Below are positions 48,901 to 60,395 of a stretch of 64,000 bases of DNA, in pieces. Source of the DNA: Ehretia macrophylla (taxonomy: Eukaryota > Streptophyta > Magnoliopsida > Boraginales > Ehretiaceae). The stretch is from assembly GCA_037974665.1 (NCBI GenBank), contig CM075769.1, positions 21,230,139-21,294,138 on the forward strand. Direction: 5' to 3'. Made by a program: the position numbers and the translations under genes. Every line of letters begins with the position of its first letter. The stretch's first letter is position 1. Under the pieces are notes generated by a model. The model ran no database searches, had not been told where the DNA came from, and was given only the letters and a program-made list of their open reading frames with translations.

Positions 48901-51900
48901 TCCCTATAATCTATATTATTATTGCACATCTTTACACTTATATTGGCTCTCAGGTTGTGTACAATGCCAATAAACTTGCGAAATTGGTGAAGCAGAAGAA
49001 AAGCAAGCAAAATTGGCTTGATTATTACCAATTAAAATATTCCAGAAATCCATCCAAACGGCCCATGATGAAGGTACAATGGGACAATATTTTCCACATG
49101 CCTTTGTCCTGTCTTTTCATAAGACTCTGTTTCATGCTAATAATTCTTTTTACCTTTTATTGTGGCTTAGGTAAGATGAAATGTGTCAATTTTAAACTAT
49201 TGAGTCATTGTACTAAACTCTGCTTATGCTGGCAGACTGGGTTTCTTGGCCTGTGTGGAGATAAAGTGGACGCAATTGATCATCAGACAGCTGATATTGA
49301 TAGACTGACGAAAGAGGTTATTACAATTCCCTGCACTTTTACCATTTCTGTTCAATGATATTTTCGATCTTACTGTACTTTTTAACCTTATTATGATGCA
49401 TTATGTATGTTTGGAATACCTCAAAGTAAGGTACTTCTGATAAACATGCTGAAATTACAAGCCTCTTGTTAAAGTGTCGGAGAAACTGAATTAACCAATA
49501 TTAAAGTGTATGGAAGTCTCATAAGTAACCATGTACCGTGGAGTAAATGTCATCAAAATATCTGCCCCTCTTTATTCATTGCTAATTTATCAAAATTAAT
49601 TTGTATGACGTACTATTATTAGTAACTACTCTCCTAATGAAGTTGAATTGCCTGGACAAGAGATTAAGAATTCTGGTTCATAAATTTGTGACCTCATGAT
49701 ATTTATTCACCGGCCGAAGCTTTCTGCCGTTAAGAACCAAGTGCTTATCTGATATGTGTGTGAAAGTAGAAGTCGTGGACCTAATCTTGTTAGGTTAATT
49801 GGTGAAGGGAATGATTGGCAAGTGTGAGTGAACATGTAACTCCTTGCTATAGCCTCTCAAGATAAATGCAATATATTACAAAACTTCGACAATCTGTTAC
49901 CTCTTCCATTTTCCTTCTTCTTCATGGTTCCATTCCCAACCACACAAGCTATATTGTAATTACGTATCTCTCAGCTCTGTGAACTTGCTTTACGATCTCT
50001 AAGAATAAGTATTCAACTTTTTGAGTCTTTGGCAAATAGTTAATTTTCTTTTCTAATATTTTTTCTGATGGCCTTAGGCAGCTAGCTGAGGACAAATTAC
50101 TGTACATTGTGTAACCTCTTCATTTGTAACCTATTCATTTTCTTTTCTAAGAGAGTTTTGAATGTTAATCATTTCATGTGTTACTCGTTAAACAAAATAA
50201 AAGAAAACATGTGCGGAAGCAAATAATATGAGCCACCAACAATGGTGGCTCTAAACAAGAGGAATAAACTAAAACAACTATATTGTGAATTATTCGATAT
50301 ACCAAAGTACAATAGAAGAGTTTATTTATAAGCCTGAAAACTTGGTAAACAAGAATAATAAAATGAGCAAAAATCACTCTGCTCCACTGTGTTATGCAAA
50401 AGTATCACGCTACCCCCCTGTGTTCACAAAAGTATCAAAAACCTCTCTGTATTTTCTGAAACCTACCACACCGCCCCCATCTGTCTGTTTTATCGTGAAA
50501 AGTGCATGTCACGCGCGGGAATAATAGCTGGAATTGTGTTTTCTCTTTATATGAGCCATAATATTGTTTAAAATGCCCTTGCACCTATCCTCACCAAAAC
50601 TAAAAAATAAAAAAAAATAAAGAAAAATTAAAAACATGTAAACCATCTTCCCTAACCCCTCCTCCTACCCCTACCCCACCCTCTACCCCCATCACCCTAT
50701 ATATATATATATATATATATATCTCACTTTTTTTGGGTCTTATCGTATATATATATGTATAATATAAGGATAGAGTCGTCATTTAACTCTTTTTTTTAAT
50801 GCCGTTGGCTTAAATTAGACGGAGGGGGGCGGTGTGAGATGTTTCAAATAAGACATGGGGCTATTTTTTTTACTTTTGTCAACACAGAGGGGTAGCGTAA
50901 TACTTTGTCATAACACAGAGAGGATGAGTGATTTTTGCTCTAATAAAATAAACTAATAAGAAACCACTAATCTAATAAGGAACCTATAATTTCCTTAATT
51001 TAATCCTAAATTAATGTTCCAATTATGTAATTATACCAAAAAATTACTTCAACAACCCCCTCAAACTCAAGTAGCGTTACTTGAGTTTGATAATTGACTC
51101 CCTGAAGCCAATGCCCAAAGCCCCAAAGAAGATCAAGCTCGAAGGCTCAAAGAAAGAGAACCAATGCACCTGAAGGCCAAATGTTCAAAGGCCCAAAGGA
51201 CCGAAGGCCCAAATTGCCCAAAGGCCAAAGAAATGAGACAAATGCCCAAAGGCCCAAATTGCCCTAAGGCCGAAAGAAAGAAAAACCAATGCCTGAAGGC
51301 CCAAAATAAGAAGAAAAACCAATACCTGAAAACCAAAATAAAAAAGAATAAATGTTGGAAGACTCAATACCCAGAGCCCAATGATGATCCAAACACAATA
51401 ACTATCCTCGATTCATGTTAGTACACTAAATTCAACTCCTACTTTTCTTTTTTTCCTTTTCATTTTTGCTAGAATCCAACTCCCACTACACCAAACTAGT
51501 TTCACCAACCATCAAAAGTCACCTTTCCTTCTCGTTGAACATCTTAGGTGGCTTCCTAGTAGTGGGTGAAGGCTAGACTTGCAACAATTCTTTTTTTTTG
51601 TTTGTTTTTTAATTTTTTTAAGACATCACATCCAAAAATCAAATTGCTTTCACAAAAGAATCACCCAACATAGCAGACTCTCAATACTTTTCTTATTTTA
51701 TTGATCAAGAGTCTAATTTGGAAACGAAGTCAAACTGCAGAAAGCTTCAATATTCCATAGTCACGACCCCTTCCTCTTCAAGTCATGCATAATGTTCAAA
51801 CCTGGGTTCTGATACCATGTTAAACAAAATAAAAGAAAACATATTCGGAATCAAATAAGAATCAACAACAGTGGCTTTAAAGAAGAGGAATAACTAAAAT

Positions 51901-54900
51901 GACTGCATTGTGAATTATTCGATATTCAAAAGTACAATAGGAGAGCCCATTTATAGGCCTCAAAATTTGGTAAACAAGAATAATGAACTCAAGTAATAGG
52001 AAGCCTAATCTAAAAAGAAAACATATAATTTCCTTAATTTAATCCTAAATTAATGTTGTTGAAGAAATTGAATTTAGCATAATTTCGAGGCTTTCAATTA
52101 GGCTTAATTTATGGCAATTATAGTTTTCCTTATTAGTGTAGATAAATTCAATTAGGATTCTATTCTTGGTGGCCAAGTTTTGGCACATATAAATATGCTT
52201 TATAATTGTACTTTATAATTAACCCCCGAGTAATAAAGATGTAGTCGTTTTAATTATTTCTCTCCTTTAGAGCCACCGTTGGTGGTGGCTCCTACAATAT
52301 TCGCTTCCGCATATATTTTCGATATTTTCTTATTTTGTTTAACAAATGCTCCAATTATGTAATTATACAGATAAATTACTTTAACATGACTATGATCACA
52401 TGCTGTAAACATGATTTTATTAACTGTAGACAACTTTTAAATGGTAACTACTGAATGCAATATTTTCTGCAATGAAGAGCATCTCAGAGTGTGCTTTCCC
52501 TTGTTTCTGACTTGTTTCAATTGTAAATTTCATTCTTCTCCTCTTTTCTGAGAAGAAAGTTGGTCATGGTTCTTGTCTTTTGAGTCTTGATTCAAAGTTT
52601 TGTTTCATTCCTAGCAATGCATTTTTCTTTCTTTATTCTTTTTAATTCATTATAGAGATATTTGCTTGACTGCATTCTAATATTAGCTATCTCGTGCAGA
52701 TAGCTGCAGAGCGAGAAAGGGTCGCAAATGATCCCAAGTCCATCATGCCAGCCGCATTTGTGTCCTTCAAAACTCGTTGGGGTGCTGCAGTTTGTGCGCA
52801 GACACAACAATCCAGAAATCCAACTTTATGGTTAACGGAGTGGGCATCAGAACCACGTGATATATACTGGGCAAACTTGTCGATTCCCTATGTTCAACTG
52901 ACAATTAAGAGGCTTATAATTGCTGTCGCCTTCTTTTTCCTCACATTCTTTTTCATGATTCCTATCGCATTCGTACAATCCCTGGCAAATATTGAAGGGC
53001 TTGAGAAAAAAGCACCGTTTTTGAAGCCCATCATTGATATGTAAGTCTGCCACATTCACGTATTCGTTTCACCAGTGAGTCATATGATGCTCCTATTAGG
53101 CGATTATTCTCATCACGGCTACAATTGACATTTGTTTTACTCAAGAATTTTTAGTATTATATACTCCTTACTGCAGTGGATAGCGGATATTCAGCATCCA
53201 AGATAATGTAGGCGAACTTTTCTTTCCATTTAATCTTTTTCTTCTTAACAGTTATACATATGATGAAAAACAATGCTGGTAATAATACTAGTAGTGTTGC
53301 AAACAATAATTATTTATGATCTCCTTTAGTTCTGGTCATTGCTTTGTTGAAGGCGATAGAATTTGGTCACTGGCATGATTTAATTGTCAAATGTAAATTA
53401 GTATATATCATGATTCAGTGTTTTTTGGCTATTGCTCCTCACTAGTACTGCCCTGTTTATGTTGCAGACATTTCGTCAAGTCATTCATCCAAGGGTTTCT
53501 GCCTGGGATTGCATTGAAGATCTTCCTCATACTTCTACCAACAATATTAATGATAATGTCCAAATTTGAGGGCTTTCTTAGCATATCTGCTTTAGAGAGG
53601 AGATCTGCATCAAGATATTATCTTTTCAGCTTTGTGAATGTTTTCCTTGGGAGTATAATTGCCGGAACAGCATTTGAACAACTAAATACTTTTATTCACC
53701 AATCAGCAAGCGAGTAAGTTTCCCATTCTACTGTTTATTGTTTTGTGTTATTCATACATGTTACGGTTTTTTTTTCCCCTTCTTTTTGTTGTTACGGCCA
53801 ATATAGTTAGAGCTAAGGAATTGACTCACCAATTCAACTGAATCCAGAATACATGTATATTCGAAGACAGGTATATTATGTTGTTAAGTTTTCAAATGGC
53901 ATGCATCGGTCTCCATTTCTGCATATCATATATTGTATCTATAAGTCGATGTCTAGCCCACAGTAGCAAGATCTTTACTTTATGTGTAATATTTTGATTT
54001 TGTGTTTATGATTTGGTTTTCTTGTCGGTTTTCTATTTCCCATACTGCAAAACCTTACAATACTTGATTCTGGATTCCTGTCTTGCTTTATACAGCTGTT
54101 CTATGATGTCTGTGCCGTGTGTCATATTTGTGATTATGCATCTGCTAATAAAATCAAGTGTTATCTGATGCAGCATCCCAAAAACGATTGGTGTAAGCAT
54201 TCCAATGAAGGCAACTTTCTTCATAACATATATAATGGTTGATGGCTGGGCTGGTGTAGCAGGGGAAATTCTAAGGCTGAAACCACTGATAATCTATCAC
54301 TTGAAGAATTTTTTCTTGGTGAAGACTGAAAAAGATAGGGAAGAGGCAATGGATCCAGGAAGCCTTGGGTTCAACACTGGGGAACCCCAAATCCAACTTT
54401 ATTTTCTGTTAGGCCTTGTTTATGCTGTAGTCACACCAGTACTACTACCTTTCATCTTGATCTTCTTTGGCTTGGCATATGTTGTATTTCGTCATCAGGT
54501 AATGAAGCATTTAATGACCTGACTGTCATTACATATGTTTTTCTTATAGTTGTTTCATTTGGCATATGGCTATATTCTGAGGCGAAGATGAGTTGCATTT
54601 AGTCTTGTACATTTAATTTCTAATGCTGTTCAATCGTGGGTCGTCGTTAATATTTCTTAGTTTGTATATATTGGCACTTTTGCTCTTGTTATGTTGCCAT
54701 TAATGTATTAGATTGGGGATGCGATTTGTTGCCCAATAGAACTGCCATGAAATTTATATTTTTCTTCTTGTATGTCGGTGTCTGTTTTCTCACATGATTT
54801 GTTGTAGCATCATCAGGAATATAAGAATATTGATATGTTTTCGTAGACTAGATATGGTTTACCTACCCTTGTGCGCAATGTGTATGGCTTTATTTGGGCG

Positions 54901-56056
54901 GTTATGTTAGCTCATCAGAGTTGTATATGATAATGCAGATTATAAATGTATACAACCCAGAGTACGAAAGTGCTGCCGCATTTTGGCCAGATGTCCATGG
55001 ACGAATAATATTTGCCATGGTTGTCTCGCAGCTACTTCTAATGGGTCTATTGAGTACGAAGAAGGCTGCTCAGTCAACCCCTTTCCTCATTGCTCTTCCA
55101 ATTTTGACTATATGGTTCCATAGATTTTGCAAAGGCCGTTATGAACCAGCTTTTATCCGATATCCGCTGCAGGTATGTGAGAAGTTTCAACTTGGTAATA
55201 TACTCTGAGAGTTTGCTTATGGCCTGTAGGAGACAATAGTGTTTTATTAACTGTACATATAAATTCAATGAGCACCTGACTCTTTATATTGGTGTGAATA
55301 TAGGAAGTGTCTAAACATTGCGACCTAAATATAAGTGTGTAATGCTTGCACATTCCACTCACTTTTACAATATCAACTGCTTTTACTTCTGTATTAATAT
55401 ATCTATGGGGTTGAATTTTTGGTTTGATCTAGTGCAAATTGCTTTTGCCCCCAAATTAATGAAGTGCTTCCTGAAAGCTCATACAACATACAGGCCGTGC
55501 TTTGTATTATTCAATAAGATATTTTCCTAGTTTCTGTCCATGATAAAAAATCTTTCCTTCATTTTTTCTTCGTGAAATACTTGATTTTGCACTGTTCAGC
55601 TTTGGAAAAGGGTTAGAAATTGAACCCACTGGCTGTTTTAACTTTGCAGCACCAAAATTTGTTCAATGCTTACGCCTATATAATGCTAGGAAGCACATAA
55701 ATATTTAATAAGTCTGGATATACATAGGAGTACGTAATTGACTCGATTAGAGATACATTTCCATCTTCTCAATCTATTTTCGTTCTGGTGAATTCCAGGA
55801 AGCAATGATGAAAGATACTCTGGAGCGGGCAAGGGAACCAAACCTGAACCTGAAAGCCTTCCTTCATAATGCTTATGTCCATCCCGTATTCAAAAATGGT
55901 GAAGATGATGAAGATGAAGTTAATGAGAAGTTAGCAGAGGAGACCATACTGGTTCCGACAAAACGCCAGTCACGGCGAAATACTCCTGTGCCTAGCAAAG
56001 TTAGTGGCAACTCATCACCATCATTGCCGGATGTTCAAGAAAATTCACAGCTTTGA
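45940..56056 (+). CDS. OSCA1: OSCA1/CSC1-like mechanosensitive cation channel
   Basis: Eleven coding exons: 45940-46253, 46997-47143, 47379-47514, 47836-47937, 48954-49073, 49236-49316, 52700-53040, 53468-53713, 54174-54498, 54939-55172 and 55799-56056. All introns are GT-AG, phases join exactly, and the product is 767 residues, near the ~770 usual for OSCA1. Blocks in order: an N-terminal membrane segment (ATLGDIGLSAAINI... with RLQPFNDRVYFPKW), two more membrane segments to ~residue 180, a cytosolic domain (~190-360; VLVRNVPPDPDES, LTKEIAAERERV, SFKTRWGAAVCAQTQQ, WANLSIPY), then the multi-pass channel region (~360-640; LPGIALKIFLILLPT, MVDGWAGVAGEILRL, GEPQIQLYFLLGLVYAV, FWPDVHGRI), and an acidic then basic tail. 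Family knowledge: plasma-membrane, calcium-permeable, hyperosmolality/tension-gated. Intron 6 carries transposons but the exons look intact. The exact paralogue is not determined. Confidence 0.95.
50365..50940. mobile_element. Mutator-type MITE nested in the TRIM LTR
   Basis: GAGCAAAAATCACTCTGCTCC at the left matches the inverted right end (GATGAGTGATTTTTGCTC). The match extends through GTTATGCAAAAGTATCACGC and GTGTTCACAAAAGTAT. TAATAAAAT flanks both ends (50356-50364 and 50941-50949), a 9-bp duplication. Its 576 bp include a (TA)n run near 50697-50722 and CT-rich/GA-rich arms. It starts with GAG like the MITE at 41725, but the arms otherwise differ. Confidence 0.88.
52057..52344 (+). mobile_element. 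Inverted solo LTR of the same TRIM family
   Basis: It starts TGTTGAAGAAATTG and ends CTTATTTTGTTTAACA. It shares with the host LTR, read on the opposite strand, the blocks AGAGCCACC, TTGGTGGTGGCTC, TTCGCTTCCGCA and TTTTGTTTAACA. It is flanked by AATGT and AATGC, a one-mismatch 5-bp duplication. The two copies therefore lie head-to-head within the intron. Confidence 0.8.
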
Positions 56057-56324
56057 AATACTGTCTTTGCAAGCACTTGTACATGGAAACTTGCATTTCC
56101 ACCTCACCTCAGTTTTGAAGCTACAGAAGTTGACACTGATTCAGTTGTGTGGAAATACGTAAATTTGTTGTACAGGAGAAGAATGGTGGGAGCAGCTCGT
56201 GAGCTCCGCACACTTGTACACACAGCCAGATAGCGGAAGGGGGGACTGTGTTTCAATTTGTGGCCCATCAGTAATATATATTATTTAGTACCATTTATGT
56301 TGCACCAAGAAAATTTGATGTGTG

Positions 56325-56330
56325 AATAAA
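56325..56330 (+). terminator. Poly(A) signal of the OSCA1-like gene
   Basis: AATAAA in GTGTGAATAAAAACT, about 270 bases after the stop codon at 56054-56056. The intervening 3' UTR has no other coding feature. A cleavage site shortly after 56340 is expected. Confidence 0.55.
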
Positions 56331-56508
56331 AACTAAACAATATAGAGACAATAATGTTGCTAAACTAAAACGATGCATATTTTAGTTATGGATAACTCGT
56401 GATGTATACTTTTTTTTTAATCTTTCCTATATGTAAGGCATGTCTAAATTTCTTGGTCATGTTGCAGCAGATAAACTCTCACAAATTTAGATACATAGTG
56501 GTGTGTAC

Positions 56509-58290
56509 TGTTAAGATTGAGACCCGTATTCTTGATGGGCCTCCTGTCCTAGTTCTAGCCTGTGTAAGAATTTTATTCCTAGTAGAAATAGGATTTTCTT
56601 GTACTTTATAAATATGAGCTTATTCTTATTAAGTTGTGTATCTTCTTGTACTATATAAATGAGTTTATTCTTATTAAGTTGTGTGAGACAGAGAGAGGAG
56701 AGAGAAGGGTTATGGAGATGTATCATGCGTATTCGTTTATCAGTATAGTAAAATATTCTCCTGTCTGTCTGTGAATGTAGACTTGGAACGTTCAATATTA
56801 TGTCCATCTTATTTCGTTTATTCTTCGTTCTAACACTCTGATCTCCAACAAGTGGTATTAGAGCTTGGTTGAGGATATGAAGAAGACACATATGAGGTCT
56901 CGTTGTTCATGTTCTTGCTTTTGTTGCATTGTGGTGAATTTGTCGCGATTTTTTTCACAAAGAACGAAGCTTGATCGTTGTTGGAGTTTTGAGTCATTGT
57001 TGGAGCAGATTTTGGATTTGGGTCATAGGTAGGATCTAGGAAAGGGAAAAACAAATAGAGCCAAGGGTTGTGATCTTGTGTGACTCGGTGCATGTGAACG
57101 TGGAACCAAGGGCCTGATTGGTTAATTAGGGGTCTTGTTTGGGTATATGGTAGACTTGGTGGGTTTTGAGTTGTGTGTGGCTAGCTCAAAGGGTGTGACA
57201 ATCTAGTGTTTCATGCGAGATTGAGTTACTGTGAGCTCAAGTTGGACCAGTGATCAGGTGTTGACCGTTGACTGGATTGTTGGTCGGGTGTTGACTTTGA
57301 CCAAAGTTGATTGTTGACTTGGACTAGGGTAGACCAGAGTTGGCCGGGGGTATTCTAATGTTTTTTGACATGTTGAATCCATTTTTTAGCTCCGTTTTGC
57401 TAAATTCTGACTCAAAGTGTACGTTTTGGATGAACGAAGATAGTTTTCAACTTAGGGGATGTACGAAATTGAGAAATTGATAGACCATAGTTGGCTCATA
57501 ATGCGATGTCAGAGAGTAGGCGGAGTTGGTAGTTCTGTCCAACTGGCTGAGGTACAGGAAAAGGTGTATCTTAGAAAGCACTGTGCAGTGTTGCATTGAG
57601 AAGCAAAAAGGACAGGTTGAAGAACCTCAAGGTGATAGGGATGCGAATTTAGTTGCCTATGCTTGGTCTGCTATAGAGACGTGTGTGCATGAGCAAGGCT
57701 CCCAGGGTGAGGTTGGTTCTTGTTCAGGTTCATCTTAGTGAGTTGGTATTGCGAGTGAAAAGGGTATTCTCTTTACGAAGGTACCTGAGGATGAATGTGT
57801 AGTAGCATTAGAAGTGCTATGGTCTGCACTTGGGATGATGTTTCGCATACAAACAATGTTAGTGGCGGGTTACAGGAGCTATGAGGATATTGGAGTATTG
57901 TGGAGTTTCTCAAATGTTTGTAGGGCATTATAGGTGTTGGTCCAATCTTCGAGATGACGTAGGTGATACCAATGAGCAAGTTCAGGCGGCACAACTTGGA
58001 CTTGGGTGGTATGTGCATTACAGAGTAATGAGCCAGGTAAAAGCTGAGCCCCGATGGGGGCTGTGTGGCAAAGAAATAGAGATGAGTTCTGTATTGTTGA
58101 TGGAGAACGAATACGTGCCAAGGTGGAGATTGACTAGATTGTGGCCTGTATTCTTGATGGGCCTAGTGTCCTAGTTCTAGCCTGTGTAGAAATTCTATTC
58201 CTAGTAGAGATAGGATCTCCTTGTACTATATAAATATGAGCTTATTCTTATTAATCTGTGTGAGATAGAGAGAGAAGAGACAAGTGAAGT
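56509..58290 (+). mobile_element. Small copia-type non-autonomous element, 3' LTR truncated
   Basis: The 5' LTR 56509-56850 starts TGTTAAGATTGAGACCC and ends TCTCCAACA. The primer site TGGTATTAGAGC follows two bases later. The 3' LTR starts at 58131 (TGACTAGATTGTGGCC) after a CCAAGGTGGAGAT polypurine tract. It shares CTTGATGGGCCT, TCCTAGTTCTAGCCTGTGTA and TATAAATATGAGCTTATTC with the 5' LTR, and is cut at about 58290 where a copia LTR begins. The 5' LTR has an internal duplication of CTTGTACTATATAAAT... AAGTTGTGT. The ~1.28-kb internal region encodes no recognisable gag or pol. Confidence 0.78.
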
Positions 58291-58303
58291 ACCTCATAGG
58301 ATT

Positions 58304-60360
58304 ATGAGAACACATAGCTTAGAACCAACAACAATCCATGGCTAGAATTTCAAAATTTTCTATAATAAAGTCTATGTAAATCCAAAACTCTAGTCTTGAT
58401 TTCATATGATTAACATAATAGAAGCATATATTCAACAATATATGTAGTAAAGAGGTAGATTTAGGTATACCTCTTGAAGATCTTAGCAAAGGAGATGAAG
58501 GAATTTGTTCAAGCTTTGACAAGTCCTCCCACAAATGCAAGAGCTCTAGGTTGTCCACACAAGCTTGAATGAGCTTCCTTGACCACCAAAGATTATGTGC
58601 TAGGCTTTTTAGTAATGAAGATTAAGCTAGAAAAAGATTTGAAGACAAAGCAATTTTTCTTCTTCCTTGGTTTTACTGTGAGCATGGAGGAGAGAAGATA
58701 AAGATGTCTTCTCTTTGTATAATGTGTGTAGCTTATTTTGAAGACAATAGTTAGTGGAATATGACACATTCCCACTTACCTATGCATACATTATACATGT
58801 ATTATACTACCAATTCAAATTGGCCAAGTATAAAATCTTGCTTCATCCTAACCATTGATTTCAAAACTTAATGACTAAGTTAAAGATGTGGAGCAATCCT
58901 AGCCAAACATTTGCCATCTTCCAATTTCAAGACTAATATGTATATATACATATCAAATACATATATACTTAATTAATCTTGTATTTGTACAATTAATTTA
59001 ATCTAATCACCATTAGTTTAAGTTAAGGAAACAATCTTTCCATAATTGCACTTTTGCCCCAACACTTATAAATAATTACACATTTGCCCTATTACTAATT
59101 AATGGCCAACATTGCCAATGTTAACACAAAACCAAATTCAAGCTTATCTGAAACTCATTCGATTACGCTTTATTGTGTGTGGCTCTCTAGATTCACCGCC
59201 ACATAGCAATGAGAGAATATTAAATGACTTTAATATATTTCGGGAATATCTTCGCTATTTCCAAAATACCCTAACGTTTTAGAGTGTCGTCTAGCAACGT
59301 ATCAAGACAATTTATATAGCAATGAAGTCAAACAGGTGAATCTATTTATAGTCGTGAATTAATGAACAATTTAATCCTTTTATTAACATGTTCCGGTCGA
59401 GCAAAGACCATGAAATGATTAAGTCTATAAACTTGATGATGATGCAAACATCTAAAAGGTGGAATGAGAGATAACATCCATGGAAACACTTTTCCATCTT
59501 TCATGCCCTGGCCAAGGATTTCCTCATTCTACTACCGAATTTAGATTGCATAAGACATCGCCTCACACCGGAGGTTAATAGATCCATTCTCGACAATTAC
59601 CTGTCAACCACTATACTAGAAAGATAATATGCAAGAGGCCGTAACTCATCTTGACAAATCGAAGACGTGTATTGTTTAAGTGCTAATATTAAATTCCCAA
59701 TATATGCTATAACCGTAATGTCTCAAGTCTAAGGATTACATGTACATTTGTAACGAATAACAAACTATTAATCCAAAGTCATGTAGTTTATTATTCATGT
59801 CACATTCAATGATTTATTCTACTAATAATCATTTACATGATTGCTAATCGCATCATATGCAATTATAGCTCATGACTCATTATTCTTTATCATTAATATC
59901 TAATATCAATCAAAGGTAACAATCCATATGTTAGTCCATAATAGATTATTTTAGTCTTATTCATGTCACATTCAATGATCTATTCTTCTAATAATCATTC
60001 ACATGATTGCTAATCGCATCATATGCAGTTATAGCTCATGGATCACCATCTTTTATCATTAATATCCAATATCAATCAAAGGTAACAATCCATGTGATAG
60101 TCTATAATAAATTATTTTAGTCACGGTCAAATAATCTAAGGACTATGAATAATTTTACTTCATATGAAAGAAATAGGCCAAGATATTCTAAACAAATTTT
60201 AGAATATATTTCATTTATGAAAATATCAGGGGACACATTCATATAATAGAAAGCAGAGAATATGAATATCCATAAAATGCCATTGATTAATATACAAGTT
60301 TACATTAAAATGCCCAAAGTAGGTCATCTAACTACATAGCATTAGAGCATATCACTAACA
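58304..60360 (-). repeat. 3' LTR of a truncated Ty1-copia element
   Basis: The right end on the minus strand starts TGTTAGTGATATGCTCTAATG and is preceded by the end of copia pol and an AGTGCAAGTGAGAAAT purine-rich tract (60361-60380). The left end is placed at TGAGAACACATAGC, near 58304, to within a few bases. It is the same family as the solo LTR at 2660-4477. It is extended by a 166-bp tandem duplication. Confidence 0.75.
59791..60122. repeat. 166-bp tandem duplication inside the copia LTR
   Basis: TTATTCATGTCACATTCAATG starts at 59791 and again at 59957, and the two units stay similar to GATTATTTTAGTC. The related LTR at 2660-4477 has a single unit here. Confidence 0.85.
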
Positions 60361-60395
60361 ATTTCTCACTTGCACTAATGCCACATTACATAGCT

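Larger units (their letters stand above)
50186..52386 (-). mobile_element. TRIM-like copia element in intron 6, antisense
   Basis: Two LTRs of about 280 bp (after removing nested insertions) lie at 50186-51054 and 51818-52386. Both read GTTAAACAAAATAAAAGAAAAC at the left, in two joined blocks, and TTACTT(C/T)AACA at the right. On the minus strand the primer site TGGTATCAGAACC follows the right LTR (51804-51816) and a CTTGAGTTTGAGGGGG polypurine tract precedes the left LTR. The internal part is only ~760 bp, lacks gag and pol, and includes a CCCAAAGGCC-rich low-complexity stretch (51100-51330). The flanks TTACT and TGACT are a probable decayed duplication. Orientation is antisense to the gene. 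Confidence 0.85.

Noticed and set aside
51133-51421. Opposed frames with periodic Phe/Trp/Gly or Lys/Pro content
   Set aside because: They are translations of the CCCAAAGGCC low-complexity tract in a TRIM internal region, not a protein gene.
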